The notes: generated by a model from the sequence alone, not told the origin. Shown: positions 1-7,851, counted from the stretch's first letter. The stretch: 14,197 bases of DNA from Opitutaceae bacterium (GCA_025352845.1 JANXSC010000288.1:1-14197); one strand, 5' to 3'. A program made the numbers and translations.

Positions 1-948
1 ATCCGCGCCATCGATCCGAAGTTCGACGGCACGATGTTCGATCCGCCCGAGGTCGTGGATATCGCGCAGGAATCCTTCGTGAGCGCCGGGCTCGCGCCCG
101 CACGGCCAGCATCGCCGCCCTTGCTTCCCACCGCGGCCGCCGCGGCCGGAGTCGCCGCCATCGGCACGCTCACACCCGCGAGCATCGCCCACGCCCAGTC
201 GATCCTCGACACGACGCCCGATCGGCTGCGGCTTGCCGCGCAGACCACTGGCGAGGCGCGGTTGCTCGCCTTCGGCCTCCTGCTCGACGACGACCCGGCG
301 GTGTGTGCGCGGCAACGCGATCTCATCGGTGCGAGCAACGGCGCCGAGTTATTGCGCCAACTCGATGCCCTCGCGCCCGAGTTCCAGCGCCTCCGCGCCG
401 GGCACAAACTGCCGCTGCTGCAAATCGCGCTGCCCGCGTTGCGGCAGATTCCGGCACCGTCGCTCGGCGCGTTTCTCGCCACACTCGACGGCCTCGTCCA
501 CGGCGACGGCCGCGTTTCGCCCTTCGAGTTCGCGCTGCAAAAACTCCTGACCCGCGCGCTCACCCTCGGACAGCGGCCGGGCGGCGCCGTGGTGCAGATC
601 CATGCTTTCAATGCAGTGACCGAAGAAATCTCCGTCGTGCTCTCCGTGCTCGCGCGCGCTTCCACTCCCGACGTCGCGCTCGCGGCGCAGGCGTTTGCCA
701 CCGGTGCCGCGCAATTGAAACTCATCGAGGCGCAGCTTCGCTTCGCGCCCGAATCGGCCGCCACACTCGCCGCGCTCGACACCGCCCTCGACAAACTCGC
801 CACCGCCAGCCTCCCGATCAAGCAGCGCACGCTCGTGGCCGCGGCGCACGTCGTGACCGCCGACGGCCAACTGCTCGTCGCCGAGGGCGAGTTACTCCGC
901 GCGATCGCGGCGGCGCTCGACGTGCCGATGCCGCCGCTCGGCGTGTGA
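1..948 (+). CDS. M48-type membrane metallopeptidase, C-terminal part (5' end outside window)
   Basis: The frame is open from base 1 and stops at 946-948, so this is the last 315 codons of a longer gene; the ATG at 34 is internal. The first residues (IRAIDPKFDG) match the segment that in M48 (HtpX-like) proteases of about 600 residues follows the catalytic membrane domain, usually in the context HPPLxxRIxxIDPxFDG. The HExxH zinc site would lie upstream, outside the window. After an Ala/Pro-rich linker comes a helical C-terminal region with two acidic segments (DGLVHGDGRVSPFEF and VVTADGQLLVAEGELL) that resemble TerB-like helices; these are common in the long M48 proteins of Verrucomicrobia and Proteobacteria. 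The expected role is quality-control proteolysis at the inner membrane. The frame is intact. The family call rests on the junction motif and the tail, so it is probable rather than certain. Confidence 0.7.
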   Translation: MRAIDPKFDGTMFDPPEVVDIAQESFVSAGLAPARPASPPLLPTAAAAAGVAAIGTLTPASIAHAQSILDTTPDRLRLAAQTTGEARLLAFGLLLDDDPAVCARQRDLIGASNGAELLRQLDALAPEFQRLRAGHKLPLLQIALPALRQIPAPSLGAFLATLDGLVHGDGRVSPFEFALQKLLTRALTLGQRPGGAVVQIHAFNAVTEEISVVLSVLARASTPDVALAAQAFATGAAQLKLIEAQLRFAPESAATLAALDTALDKLATASLPIKQRTLVAAAHVVTADGQLLVAEGELLRAIAAALDVPMPPLGV

Positions 949-977
949 TGTCTCTCCGCAGGCGTCAAAGCAGAGCC

Positions 978-1073
978 TGTCATTCTGAGCGCAGCGAAGA
1001 ATTTAGCAGGACTCTCCCCGCGAGTTCCGGCTGCGAATATCCAAGTGGATTCATCGCTGCGCTCAGAATGACA
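978..1073. repeat. Intergenic inverted-repeat element (20-bp perfect arms)
   Basis: TGTCATTCTGAGCGCAGCGA at 978-997 is repeated as its exact reverse complement at 1054-1073, separated by 56 bases. This core resembles the TCATTCTGAGCG(C/A)AGCGAAGAAT repeat that I recall from many bacterial genomes, where it occurs singly or as inverted pairs between genes. It lies 30 bases past the M48 stop, so it may also act as a terminator or mRNA stabiliser. No protein is encoded. Confidence 0.8.
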
Positions 1074-1110
1074 AACGGGGAATTTTTCTCCGCGCGCGTG
1101 CGCCGAGCGC

Positions 1111-1178
1111 TATCGTTATTAGCGATACGCCCCATCAGGTTTATCGACTAACGCTCGCGCGGCACTCTCGGCTATGAT
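1111..1178 (+). promoter_or_regulatory. Putative promoter/operator region of the lipid desaturase gene
   Basis: An imperfect palindrome (TATCG...CGATA, 14 of 17 positions symmetric) spans 1111-1127. A 22-base block at 1133-1154 recurs with 19 matches at 5573-5594, upstream of the lipoprotein gene. A -10-like TATGAT lies at 1173-1178, 18 bases before the ATG at 1197. No convincing -35 box is visible. Read as a promoter only on position and similarity. Confidence 0.35.
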
Positions 1179-1196
1179 GGTGGCGCACCGGATTTC

Positions 1197-1982
1197 ATGT
1201 TCGGCGCGCTTAACCCAAATCCAGCCATGCGCTCGCTCTTCCTCCCCCTAGCCCAGGCTCGCGGTATTGTGCTGCTCGCCGATTTCGTCGCCAGTGTCGT
1301 CCACTGGCTCGAAGACGCCTACGGTTCTCCCGACACGCCCGTCGTCGGCCCGATCCTGATTCGCCCCAATATCATGCACCATCATTTCCCGCGCTTCTTC
1401 ACGAAGCTGTCATGGTGGCAGAGTTCGTGGGACATCGTGCTGATCGCCGCGCCGCTGCTCGCGCTGGCGTGGTGGGCCGGATTTCTGACGTGGCACGTCT
1501 GGCTCTTCGCCGTCGTCTCGATCAATGCCAATCAAGTCCACAAGTGGTCCCACCAGACCCGCAAGGAGAACGGTCCGGTTGTTTCTTTTTTTCCAGGACA
1601 TCGGCATCTTCCTCTCGCCGCGCCAGCACGCCATCCTTCATTCGGATCCGAAGAACACGTTCTACTGCCCGATCACGAATCTGCTGAACCCAGTGCTGGA
1701 AAAATCCGCTTCTGGAACCACGCCGAGGCGCTCATCGAGCGCGCGACCGGCCTCAGCCACCGCAAGGACACGTCCAACCGCGGCGAAGGCCCCGGCCCCT
1801 TGTGGCTCACGGAGTATGCGCCCGTGCGTCACGCCACGAGCCCTACCGCCCGCACCGCCGCCTGCGCCACCTGCCCGCGCCGCCACGATCCCGCGCACGC
1901 CGCGAACTGCCGCGGCGCGTGCGCCTTCACCCACCGCGCCACCGCGCGCACCGAAGCCACCGCCAAAATTTTGTCCTCATGA
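1197..1982 (+). CDS. CarF/TMEM189-type lipid desaturase (plasmanylethanolamine desaturase family), frameshifted twice
   Basis: The product resembles the Kua/CarF/TMEM189 (PEDS1) family, membrane di-iron enzymes that introduce the vinyl-ether double bond of plasmalogens. Visible family motifs: HWLEDAYGSP (His36, Asp40), the histidine cluster IRPNIMHHHFPR (His61-63), QVHKWSHQ (His115, His119), and QDIGIFLSPRQHAILHSDP with FYCPITNLLNP (His144, His148). Hydrophobic stretches around 20-35 and 80-108 are membrane segments. The frame changes at a run of seven T (1586-1592, one T too many) and changes back at five A (1700-1704, one A short); between these points the protein continues in frame 1, elsewhere in frame 3. 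Past LTEYAPV (near 1828) the last 50 or so residues are Ala/Thr/Arg-rich and unlike the family. Start: ATG 1197, with ATG 1227 as alternative. Its stop overlaps the next start (ATGA). Substrate is inferred from the family only. Confidence 0.75.
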   Translation: MFGALNPNPAMRSLFLPLAQARGIVLLADFVASVVHWLEDAYGSPDTPVVGPILIRPNIMHHHFPRFFTKLSWWQSSWDIVLIAAPLLALAWWAGFLTWHVWLFAVVSINANQVHKWSHQTRKENGPVVSFFPGHRHLPLAAPARHPSFGSEEHVLLPDHESAEPSAGKIRFWNHAEALIERATGLSHRKDTSNRGEGPGPLWLTEYAPVRHATSPTARTAACATCPRRHDPAHAANCRGACAFTHRATARTEATAKILSS

Positions 1983-4347
1983 AAACTACCCCCCCCCCCC
2001 GCTCCAGCTCCGTCCTCCGCCGCGCGGCCTTCGCCGCGCTGCTTCCCGCCTCGCTTCTCGCGCAGGGCGTCGTCCAGCTCGAATCGTTCACCGTCTCCGC
2101 GCAGAAGCGCATCCAGTCCGTCACCGATGTGCCCGTGCCCATCACGGTCTACACCGGCTCGTTCCTCGAACGCGCCGGCGTGAGCGACTACAAGGGCCTC
2201 GCGCCCCTCGTGCCCGGACTCTTCATCCAGGAGCAGTCGCCGAACAATCCCGGTATCAATCTCCGCGGCATCACCACCGACAGCGGCGATCCGCGCGCCG
2301 AGACGCGTATCTCGATTTTCCAGGACGGCGTCTCGATCAGCCGCTCGCGCGCGAGCGTCGTCGAGCTGTTCGACCTCGAACGCATCGAGGTGTTGAAGGG
2401 CCCGCAGGGCACGCTCTTCGGTCGCGGCGCCGAGATCGGCGCGATCTTCACTTGTGCAGACCAAGGCGAAGCACGAGGACTCCGGCGAGCTCACGCTCGG
2501 GTTCGGCGACTATGCCGAGCGCCGCGCCTCCGGCTTCGCCAACATGGTCATCGACAAGGACCATCTCGCCGCTCGCTTCGCCTTCGCCTATCGCGAAAAC
2601 GACGGCACGATCGACAACCTCGCCGACGGCTCGACGCTCAACGGTAAGAAAACCCTCGCGCTGCGCGGCGCGCTAAAATGGCAGCTCCTGCCCGCGACCA
2701 CCGCGATGTGATCGTGAACTGGCAGCACGACACCCCGCCCGGCGTCGCTTTCACGAGCGGCGTGATTCCGAATTCGCGCGGCAGCACGAGCCCGTTCGCC
2801 GCCGCCGAACTCAACCGCGGCGCCAAGCTCGGCATCGACCGCATCTTCGGCGGCGTCACCGCGATCGTCGCGCACGAGTTCAACAAGAACGTCTCGCTCA
2901 CTAGCACGACCGGCTGGCGGCAATACGACTCCTGCGAGAATTTCGACGCCGCTGGCTCGCGCCTCCCGCTCCTCGAATTCGCCGAGGATTCCCGCGGCCG
3001 GCAGTTCAGCCAGGAGCTGCGCGTGAATTTCAACGACGGCGGCCGCTTCACCGGCTTCGCGGGCGCGAGTTGGTTCAGCGAGCGCGGCGTCTCGCGCGTG
3101 CCGTTCTATCAGGACGAGCGCCAGCTCTGCCGTTTCTCGCCGGCTCGTTCCGCGACGGCCTGATCGGCGGCGGACTGCCGGCGGCGCTCGCGAACGCCTT
3201 CGCGCCGCCCGCGAATCCGTTCGTGCCGCAGGCCGCGCTCCCGCTCACGTTCGCCGGTTTCGCCACCCCGGGTTTGCCCGCGCAGCTCCGGCCGCTCGCA
3301 GATCTCGCCGGCGCGCCGCTGCGCCCTTCGCGCACCGATGACTACACGCAGTCGGGCCGCACGCGCGCCTTCGATGTGTTTGTCGACGGCACGTGGCGCG
3401 CGACGGACCAGCTCGAGTTCACCGCCGGCCTGCGCCTCACGCATGAAAACCTCACCTCGGGCTACCAAGTGAACAACGACAACGCGTTTCAAACGCTCGG
3501 CTTCATCGTCAACTCGATTCCCGGTTATCCGTTTCTCCCCAGCGGCGGCAAACGCGAGGCCAGCGCCACCAATTCATCCTGGGACGGCCGCCTCATCGGA
3601 CACTACGAGTTTTCCAAAACGCTCAACGCCTACGCCAGCGTCTCCCGCGGCCATCGCCCACGCGCGCTGCTCCTCGATTCCACGACGACCACCACCGCAC
3701 GCGAGGAAACCGTCGTGAACTACGAAGTCGGCCTCAAGGGCTCGCTCGCCGCCGGCCGCGCGCAGTGGAACGCCTCGGCGTTTCACTACGACTACGCGCA
3801 CTTCCAGACGACGGTGCAGAGCCTCGGCCGCTTCACCACGCTCGATGCCGGCAACGCCACCGGCCGCGGCCTCGAGGCCGGCCTGCAAGGCCGCGTGTGC
3901 GACCGGGTCAGCCTTTTCGTCAACGCCGCGTTCACCAGCGCCACCTTCGACAACACCGGCGACAACGGCGCGCGCCAGCAATACGCGGGCTACACGTTCC
4001 GGCTCACGCCGCGCCGCACGTTTTCGCTCGGCGGAACGTTCACTCTGCCGGCCGCGAACGCCGGCCAGTTTTTCGTCACGCCGGTCTGGAGCTACAAGTC
4101 GCAGCACTACTTCGAGGACAACAACGCCTCCTTCGCCTACGGCCTGCGCCAGGGCGGCTACGGCGTCGCAAATCTCCGCGCCGGCTGGCGCTCGCCCAAG
4201 GGCAAATGGGAAGTCACCGCGCGCGCCGAGAATCTCTTCGACAAACAATACCTAATCGACGCCGGCAACACCGGCGGTTCGTTCGGCATCCCGACCTTCG
4301 TCGCCGGCGATCCGCGGCGCGTCGGAGTGAGCGCGAGCCTGCGCTGA
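1979..4347 (+). CDS. TonB-dependent outer-membrane receptor, with three frameshifts
   Basis: An outer-membrane active transporter driven by TonB; ligand unknown. From ATG 1979: a signal peptide (RRAAFAALLPASLLAQ), a TonB-box-like segment (ESFTVSAQK), then a plug domain with the classic IRGI-like (INLRGITTDS), FQDGVSIS and DLERIEVLKGPQGTLFGRGAEIG motifs, then a beta-barrel ending in ARAENLFDKQYLIDAG, a typical last-strands motif. The reading is frame 2 to about 2446, frame 3 to about 2703, frame 2 to about 3127, then frame 1 to the stop. Shifts: an extra T at 2447-2448, a missing C near 2701-2705, a missing C near 3125-3129. Corrected length is 789 residues, normal for the family. The protein ends SLR, without the usual final aromatic residue. 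The start overlaps the desaturase stop, which suggests coupled translation. A run of 12 C follows four codons into the gene. Confidence 0.88.
1989..2000 (+). repeat. C12 homopolymer inside the receptor signal-peptide region
   Basis: Twelve consecutive C begin at the fourth codon of the TonB receptor and encode Thr-Pro-Pro-Pro. As given the frame passes through intact. Tracts this long slip readily in replication, so gain or loss of one C would switch the receptor off. They are also hard to sequence, so the exact count is uncertain. Confidence 0.85.
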
Positions 4348-4382
4348 TGAGATAAATCCTCCGTCAGACTCATGCCTTTGAA

Positions 4383-4459
4383 GTTGTAGGGCGGGGTCTC
4401 CCGACCCCGCCGCGAAGGCGGCTCAACTCCGGCTGGGTTGGGAGACCCCGCCCTACAAC
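4383..4459. repeat. REPIN-like inverted repeat, possible two-way terminator
   Basis: Arms of 20 bases, GTTGTAGGGCGGGGTCTCCC at 4383-4402 and its exact reverse complement at 4440-4459, enclose 37 bases. The left arm leads into a hairpin of its own: GGCGGGGTC (4390-4398), TCCC loop, GACCCCGCC (4403-4411). The GTAG before the stem followed by an inverted second copy is the layout of REP doublets (REPINs) moved by RAYT transposases. It sits between the convergent receptor and LysR genes, so it could terminate both. No RAYT gene is in the window. Confidence 0.75.
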
Positions 4460-4512
4460 CAGTCGGTTTGCTTTCCTAATCGGGAACGAACGGCCGACCA
4501 CCTGAGTTCGAC

Positions 4513-5415
4513 TCAGATTTTTTCTTCCTCCCACACCCAGTCCGGCCACAACTCGCGCGCGTAACGCCGCGATTCTTCCAGCACCAGCCGGATGAGCGGC
4601 GTCGCTTCGCCCTGCCACAAAATCACAATCTCAACCGGATCGAAGCCCTCAAGCGGCAGCACGCGCACCCCGGGGTGGTTCACCACCTCGGGCAGCGCCA
4701 CGCTCACGCCCAGTCCGTAACCGCGCTCCACATAGCGCGCCACCAGCTCGAGCGAACTCGCCTCGATCGCCGGCGGCCAGGTGATGCGGCGGCGCTGCCG
4801 TTCCTTGCGGAAAATCCGACTGATCGCCTCCGTCGGCGGCACGGTCACGAGCGACTCGGTGATCTCGCGCCGCGCCCAGAGTTCGGCGGCCGACTTCAGT
4901 TTGGAGTTACGCGGCACGACGAGCACGAGCGGCATGCGGAGCATCCGCACGCAGTTCAGCCTCGCCGGGGGCCGCCCTTCCAGCGGCGTGATGGCCAGAT
5001 CGATCTCGCGGTTGCGCACCCAGGTCTCGAGCTCGGGCGAAAACCCGGAGCGCAGTGCCAGCCGCATCCGTGGGTGGTGCGCGCGCAGCCGGTCCACGAC
5101 CGAGTGCAGATGCTCGCGGATGATGAGTTCGGCCGCGCCGACGCGCAGCCGCGGCGCGGAGGCCTCGCGGATGCGATCCGCCACCGCGTCGATCCCCTCG
5201 AAGAACGGCTGCACGTGCGCGAAGAGCCGCACGCCGGCCGGCGTAAGCTTGAAAGGGCTTCGTTCAAACAGCTTCACCCCCACGTCCTCCTCGAGTTTCC
5301 CTATCTGACCGCTCACCGCCGGCTGCTGGATGCCGTAGGGAATTTTGCGGACGGCTGCGCTGATCCCGCCGTGTTTCGCGACGTAATAGAACAGCTCGAG
5401 ATGGTGGACATTCAT
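4513..5415 (-). CDS. LysR-family transcriptional regulator
   Basis: A 300-residue protein of normal LysR length. The winged helix-turn-helix fills residues 1-60 (LELFYYVAKHGGISAAVRKI, then QQPAVSGQIGKLEEDVGVKLFERSPFKLTPAG), where family consensus is SQPAVSxQIxxLExxLGxxLFxR. A type 2 periplasmic-binding-like effector domain follows, with RLRVGAAELI near 90 and the hinge-region LDLAI-like IDLAITPLEGRP near 145. I take the start at 5415 (MNVHHLEL), because the domain begins at once; ATG at 5427 or further upstream starts would add residues outside the family fold. No clear Shine-Dalgarno precedes either. It faces away from the lipoprotein at 5673, the usual LysR arrangement with a divergently transcribed target, so that gene is a candidate target. 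Effector is unknown. The gene is intact although frameshifts lie on both sides. Confidence 0.9.
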   Translation of the reverse strand: MNVHHLELFYYVAKHGGISAAVRKIPYGIQQPAVSGQIGKLEEDVGVKLFERSPFKLTPAGVRLFAHVQPFFEGIDAVADRIREASAPRLRVGAAELIIREHLHSVVDRLRAHHPRMRLALRSGFSPELETWVRNREIDLAITPLEGRPPARLNCVRMLRMPLVLVVPRNSKLKSAAELWARREITESLVTVPPTEAISRIFRKERQRRRITWPPAIEASSLELVARYVERGYGLGVSVALPEVVNHPGVRVLPLEGFDPVEIVILWQGEATPLIRLVLEESRRYARELWPDWVWEEEKI

Positions 5416-5672
5416 CAGGGAGCGCATGAAGCGAAAACGCCCGCACGCCGCGCACGCAACACAGTTTCCCCAGGCCCAAACGGGCGGATTCCCGTGGGAC
5501 GGGAGTTCGTGCCAAACCGAAACCTCCCACGCGTGGTGCTCCCCCGCCCCCATCAGTCCGCCCGATGGCCCGCATCAGATTTATCAACTCACGCCCCGCG
5601 CGTGTTCCTGATAATCTCTGCGCACCCCCGCAGCTTCCAACGGCAACTTCAGCCCGATTCTCCCTCGCTCCC
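5416..5672 (+). promoter_or_regulatory. Divergent LysR/lipoprotein intergenic region
   Basis: This 257-base gap must hold the promoters of both divergent genes. It contains a 6-bp stem with a 3-base loop (5490-5504), a perfect 10-bp palindrome CCACGCGTGG (5527-5536), and CGTGGGA at 5493-5499 mirrored by TCCCACG at 5525-5531. These are reasonable LysR operator candidates. The 22-base block at 5573-5594 shared with the region before the desaturase lies ahead of a -10-like GATAAT at 5610-5615, about 58 bases before the lipoprotein ATG. Assignments are by position only. Confidence 0.4.
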
Positions 5673-6619
5673 ATGAAAACGAATACGTCGCTCCTCGCCG
5701 CTCTGGCCGTCGTCACGGTCGTCACCTTCAGCGGCTGCACCACCACTCCTGTCCTGCGCCCGCCTACCGCCAAGCTGCGCGACAATCTCGGTCGCGTCGC
5801 CGTGGTCGCGCTCACCGATTCGCCGCGGATTCGCTACCAAGTCCCCGACAGCAAAGCCGACATCGCGGCGGAGCACCAGTCGTTCGAGTTGATCACCCCT
5901 CGCATGGTCGTCGCGAAAACCGGACCGGCCTACAGTCAGGCCGACGCGCTCGTGATTGGCTCGCTCGCCATCGCGATGCCCTTGGTCGTGATGGGTGGCG
6001 CCCCGCTCGCCCAAGAAGTCCGTCGCGCCTACGGCCTCGTGGTCGCCGATTCCGCCGCGACCGTCGCGGCCGCCCGCGTCACGATGGACGCCGCGGTTGC
6101 CCCGGTGCGGTTCGAGCAGCAGCTCCGCGAAAGGCTTGCGTCCGATCTGAAACAAAAATCGCCGTCCGCAACACTCGCCGCCTCGCCGCCTCGCCGCCTC
6201 GCCGCCTCGCCGCCTCGCCGCGCAGCGCCGACACGCTCCCCGAACTCATGGTTTACGAACCCAACGTTTCCGGCCGCGAAGGCATCAATCCCGGTCTGCG
6301 GCTCAGCCTCGGCCTGCGCGTGCGCCTCATTGATGCCCGCAGCGATCGCGAACTCTACTACGACTACCTCGATTACCGTGGTTCAAAGCACACGCTCGTC
6401 ATTTGGGCCGCGGACGATGCGCGCCTCTTCCGCGCAGAGATCGAGCAGTGTCTCGCGCACCTGAGCACGGAGATCGTTGCCCAAATTCTGACCCGTCCCT
6501 CCACCGAGATCGCCGATCGCGACGCGCTCGCCGCCGTCGGCATCGAGCGCCGACCGCCGTCGCCCGGCGCGCCCGGATGGTCGCTCCCGCGCACTCTGCG
6601 CGCCCTTGCCCACAACTAA
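5673..6619 (+). CDS. Predicted lipoprotein of unknown function, frame broken at an 8-bp repeat
   Basis: I do not recognise the family. ATG 5673 opens a lipoprotein signal peptide (LLAALAVVTVVTFSGC) with the acylated Cys following Gly. The mature part contains a sequence like DNLGRVAVVAL, a hydrophobic glycine-rich stretch (LVIGSLAIAMPLVVMGG), then FEQQLRERLASDLKQ. Frame 3 is coding to about 6170; from about 6221 the coding signal is in frame 2 (SADTLPELMVYEPNVSG through to LPRTLRALAHN, stop 6617-6619). Between them are five perfect copies of an 8-bp repeat. With four copies the two halves join in frame without stops, giving 312 residues; as given, frame 3 runs into a scrambled tail ending at 6464. 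The second half, with VRLIDARSDRELYYDYLDYRG, looks like an envelope or secretion accessory protein, but no function is claimed. Possibly regulated by the divergent LysR. Confidence 0.7.
6173..6220 (+). repeat. 8-bp tandem repeat (CCTCGCCG), five perfect copies
   Basis: 6181-6220 is CCTCGCCG repeated five times, preceded by a partial copy with 7 of 8 bases (6173-6180). Eight is not a multiple of three, so each gain or loss changes the reading frame of the surrounding lipoprotein. Deleting one copy, or adding two, puts the two halves in frame. Confidence 0.9.
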
Positions 6620-6658
6620 TCCTCTTGTCCCGCACCAAATCCCTTCTCCCTGGAAATC

Positions 6659-7075
6659 ATGAGAACCAATCACCCCTCCCGCTGCTTCCGTCGGCTCCAC
6701 CTAAACGTTGTGAGCACGGTGTCAGCCGCCTTCGTTCTGCTCCTCGGCACCGGCTGCTCCGTCGTTTCCGTTCCCCGTCCAATCGGCGAAAAACCGCACG
6801 CCCTCGTCGCCGCCGACTGGGAGGGCACGTGGATTGCCGAGCGTGACGTCGCCAAAATAAAGGTCGTGGACGCAGCCGCCGGCCAGCTGCAGCTCGTTCG
6901 CTGGGAGGGAGAACGGCAAACCACGGTTGATCACTTCCGCCGTCTTTATCACCGAATCCGGAAGCACGCTCTTCGCGAGCCTGCGTGACGAAGGCGAGGA
7001 CGCGGGCACCAAGCCTTACCTCTGGGCCCGCCTCCGGCACGACCCCGATCAGGTGCTCTTGTTTCGGCGCGGCGC
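6659..7075 (+). pseudogene. Second predicted lipoprotein, frameshifted and truncated
   Basis: ATG 6659 opens a lipoprotein signal sequence (VSTVSAAFVLLLGTGC) followed by a small domain beginning ADWEGTWIAERDVAKIKVVDAA, which resembles short hypothetical lipoproteins I associate with Opitutus-like genomes. Frame 2 codes to the GGG at 6907-6909, which appears to hold one G too many; the protein then continues in frame 3 as ENGKPRLITSAVFITESGST and PYLWARLRHDPDQVLLFRRG. It stops making sense near 7075, where a DctM fragment begins without a gap, so the C-terminus is lost. As given, frame 2 ends at 6988. It follows the previous lipoprotein by 39 bases on the same strand, so the two were probably one operon. 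TGGAA a few bases before the ATG is a weak ribosome site. Function unknown. Confidence 0.6.
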
Positions 7076-7077
7076 AA

Positions 7078-7737
7078 CGCGCGGTGTGGGAGGCAAAATG
7101 GGAACTCGCGCTACCCGTTGTGTCGCTCGTGCCGCTGTTCGCCGGCTGGGCCTCGTCGGTCGAGGTCGCGGCCATCGCCGCCGCCACGCGTGCTTCGTGC
7201 AGGTGGTCGTCCACCGCGATCTGAGTCTCGCGCGCGATGGTCGGCGCGTGATGGCCAAAGCCGGACTGCTCGTGGGCGGGATCTTGCTGATCCTCGGCGT
7301 GGCGCTCGGGCTCGCCAACTACCTCGTTTATGCGCAACTGCCCGACGCGCTCGCCAACTGGAGCCTCGCGCACGTGCCTTCGCGCTGGATGTTTCTCCTC
7401 GGGCTGAATGTCGTGCTCATCTTTGTCGGCGGTTTCGTCGAGATCTACGCCGCCATCATCGTCCTCGTGCCGCTGCTCGTGCCGATCGGCGCGCGGCTCG
7501 GGATCGATCTGGTGCATCTCGGCGTGATCTTCCTCTCGAACATGGATCTCGGCTTCCTCGCGCCGCCCGTCGGCCTCAATCTCCTGCTCGCCTCGTCGCG
7601 GGTAAAGAAACCCCCTCGGCGAAGGCATCCGGGCCGTGCTGCCGCTGCTGCTCGTGATGTTCCTCGGCGTGCTGCTCATCACCTACGTGCCCGTGCTCAC
7701 GACGTGGCTGCCAAAGCGGCTCGACGCGCTGCGGTGA
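7078..7737 (+). pseudogene. dctM: TRAP transporter large permease (DctM) remnant, C-terminal half
   Basis: The large membrane subunit of TRAP transporters, which import C4-dicarboxylates and similar acids using a periplasmic binding protein (DctP) and a small subunit (DctQ). Only about the last 220 of some 430 residues remain. Recognisable pieces are WEAKWELALPVV, VMAKAGLLVGGILLILGVALG, IYAAIIVLVPLLVPIGARLGID, and the family signature VHLGVIFLSNMDLGFLAPPVG. The coding frame is 1 up to about 7185, then 3, then 1 again: one T seems missing between 7185 and 7186, and the C run at 7611-7615 seems one too long. The last frame gives IRAVLPLLLVMFLGVLLITYVPV and stops at 7735-7737. There is no start: the fragment abuts the truncated lipoprotein. 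No dctP or dctQ is in the window, so it is not functional here. Confidence 0.8.
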
Positions 7738-7770
7738 TCCGTGGCCACCGCGATCGCGTTTTAGATTTCC

Positions 7771-7851
7771 CCGCGGAAATTTCCTGCCCCTTCGTTTCGT
7801 CGAGCGCGCCGTCCCACCTCGCGATGACGAGTGTGCCGACGGTGTTGCCGA
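7771..7851 (-). pseudogene. dctA: dctA 3'-end fragment (81 bp)
   Basis: These 81 bases match 9800-9880 inside the intact dctA with three mismatches, the last 61 bases identical. Translated on the minus strand, they give the DctA tail IGNTVGTLVIARWDGALDE and on to EISAG, where dctA has EILAG. Neither the last five codons of dctA nor anything upstream is present. It lies just past the DctM stop, before the Sel1 gene. Confidence 0.9.

Noticed and set aside
1586..1592. Programmed frameshifting at the T7 slippery run in the desaturase
   Set aside because: It would need a second opposite shift at 1700-1704 to restore the frame, and similar indels occur in unrelated genes nearby; an error or mutation is simpler.
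3574..4248. Minus-strand open frame (224 codons) opposite the receptor
   Set aside because: Val/Glu/Ala/Arg-rich shadow of the receptor's barrel-coding frame.
6173..6220. CRISPR array
   Set aside because: The units are 8 bp, contiguous and without spacers; this is a simple tandem repeat.
6657..7682. Long minus-strand open frame (341 codons)
   Set aside because: It is antisense to the lipoprotein and DctM coding sequence, is rich in Arg, Glu and His as shadow frames of GC-rich genes are, and has no recognisable domain.
7771..7851. Conserved small RNA or regulatory element shared with 9800-9880
   Set aside because: The sequence translates as the DctA C-terminus in the same strand, so it is a gene fragment.
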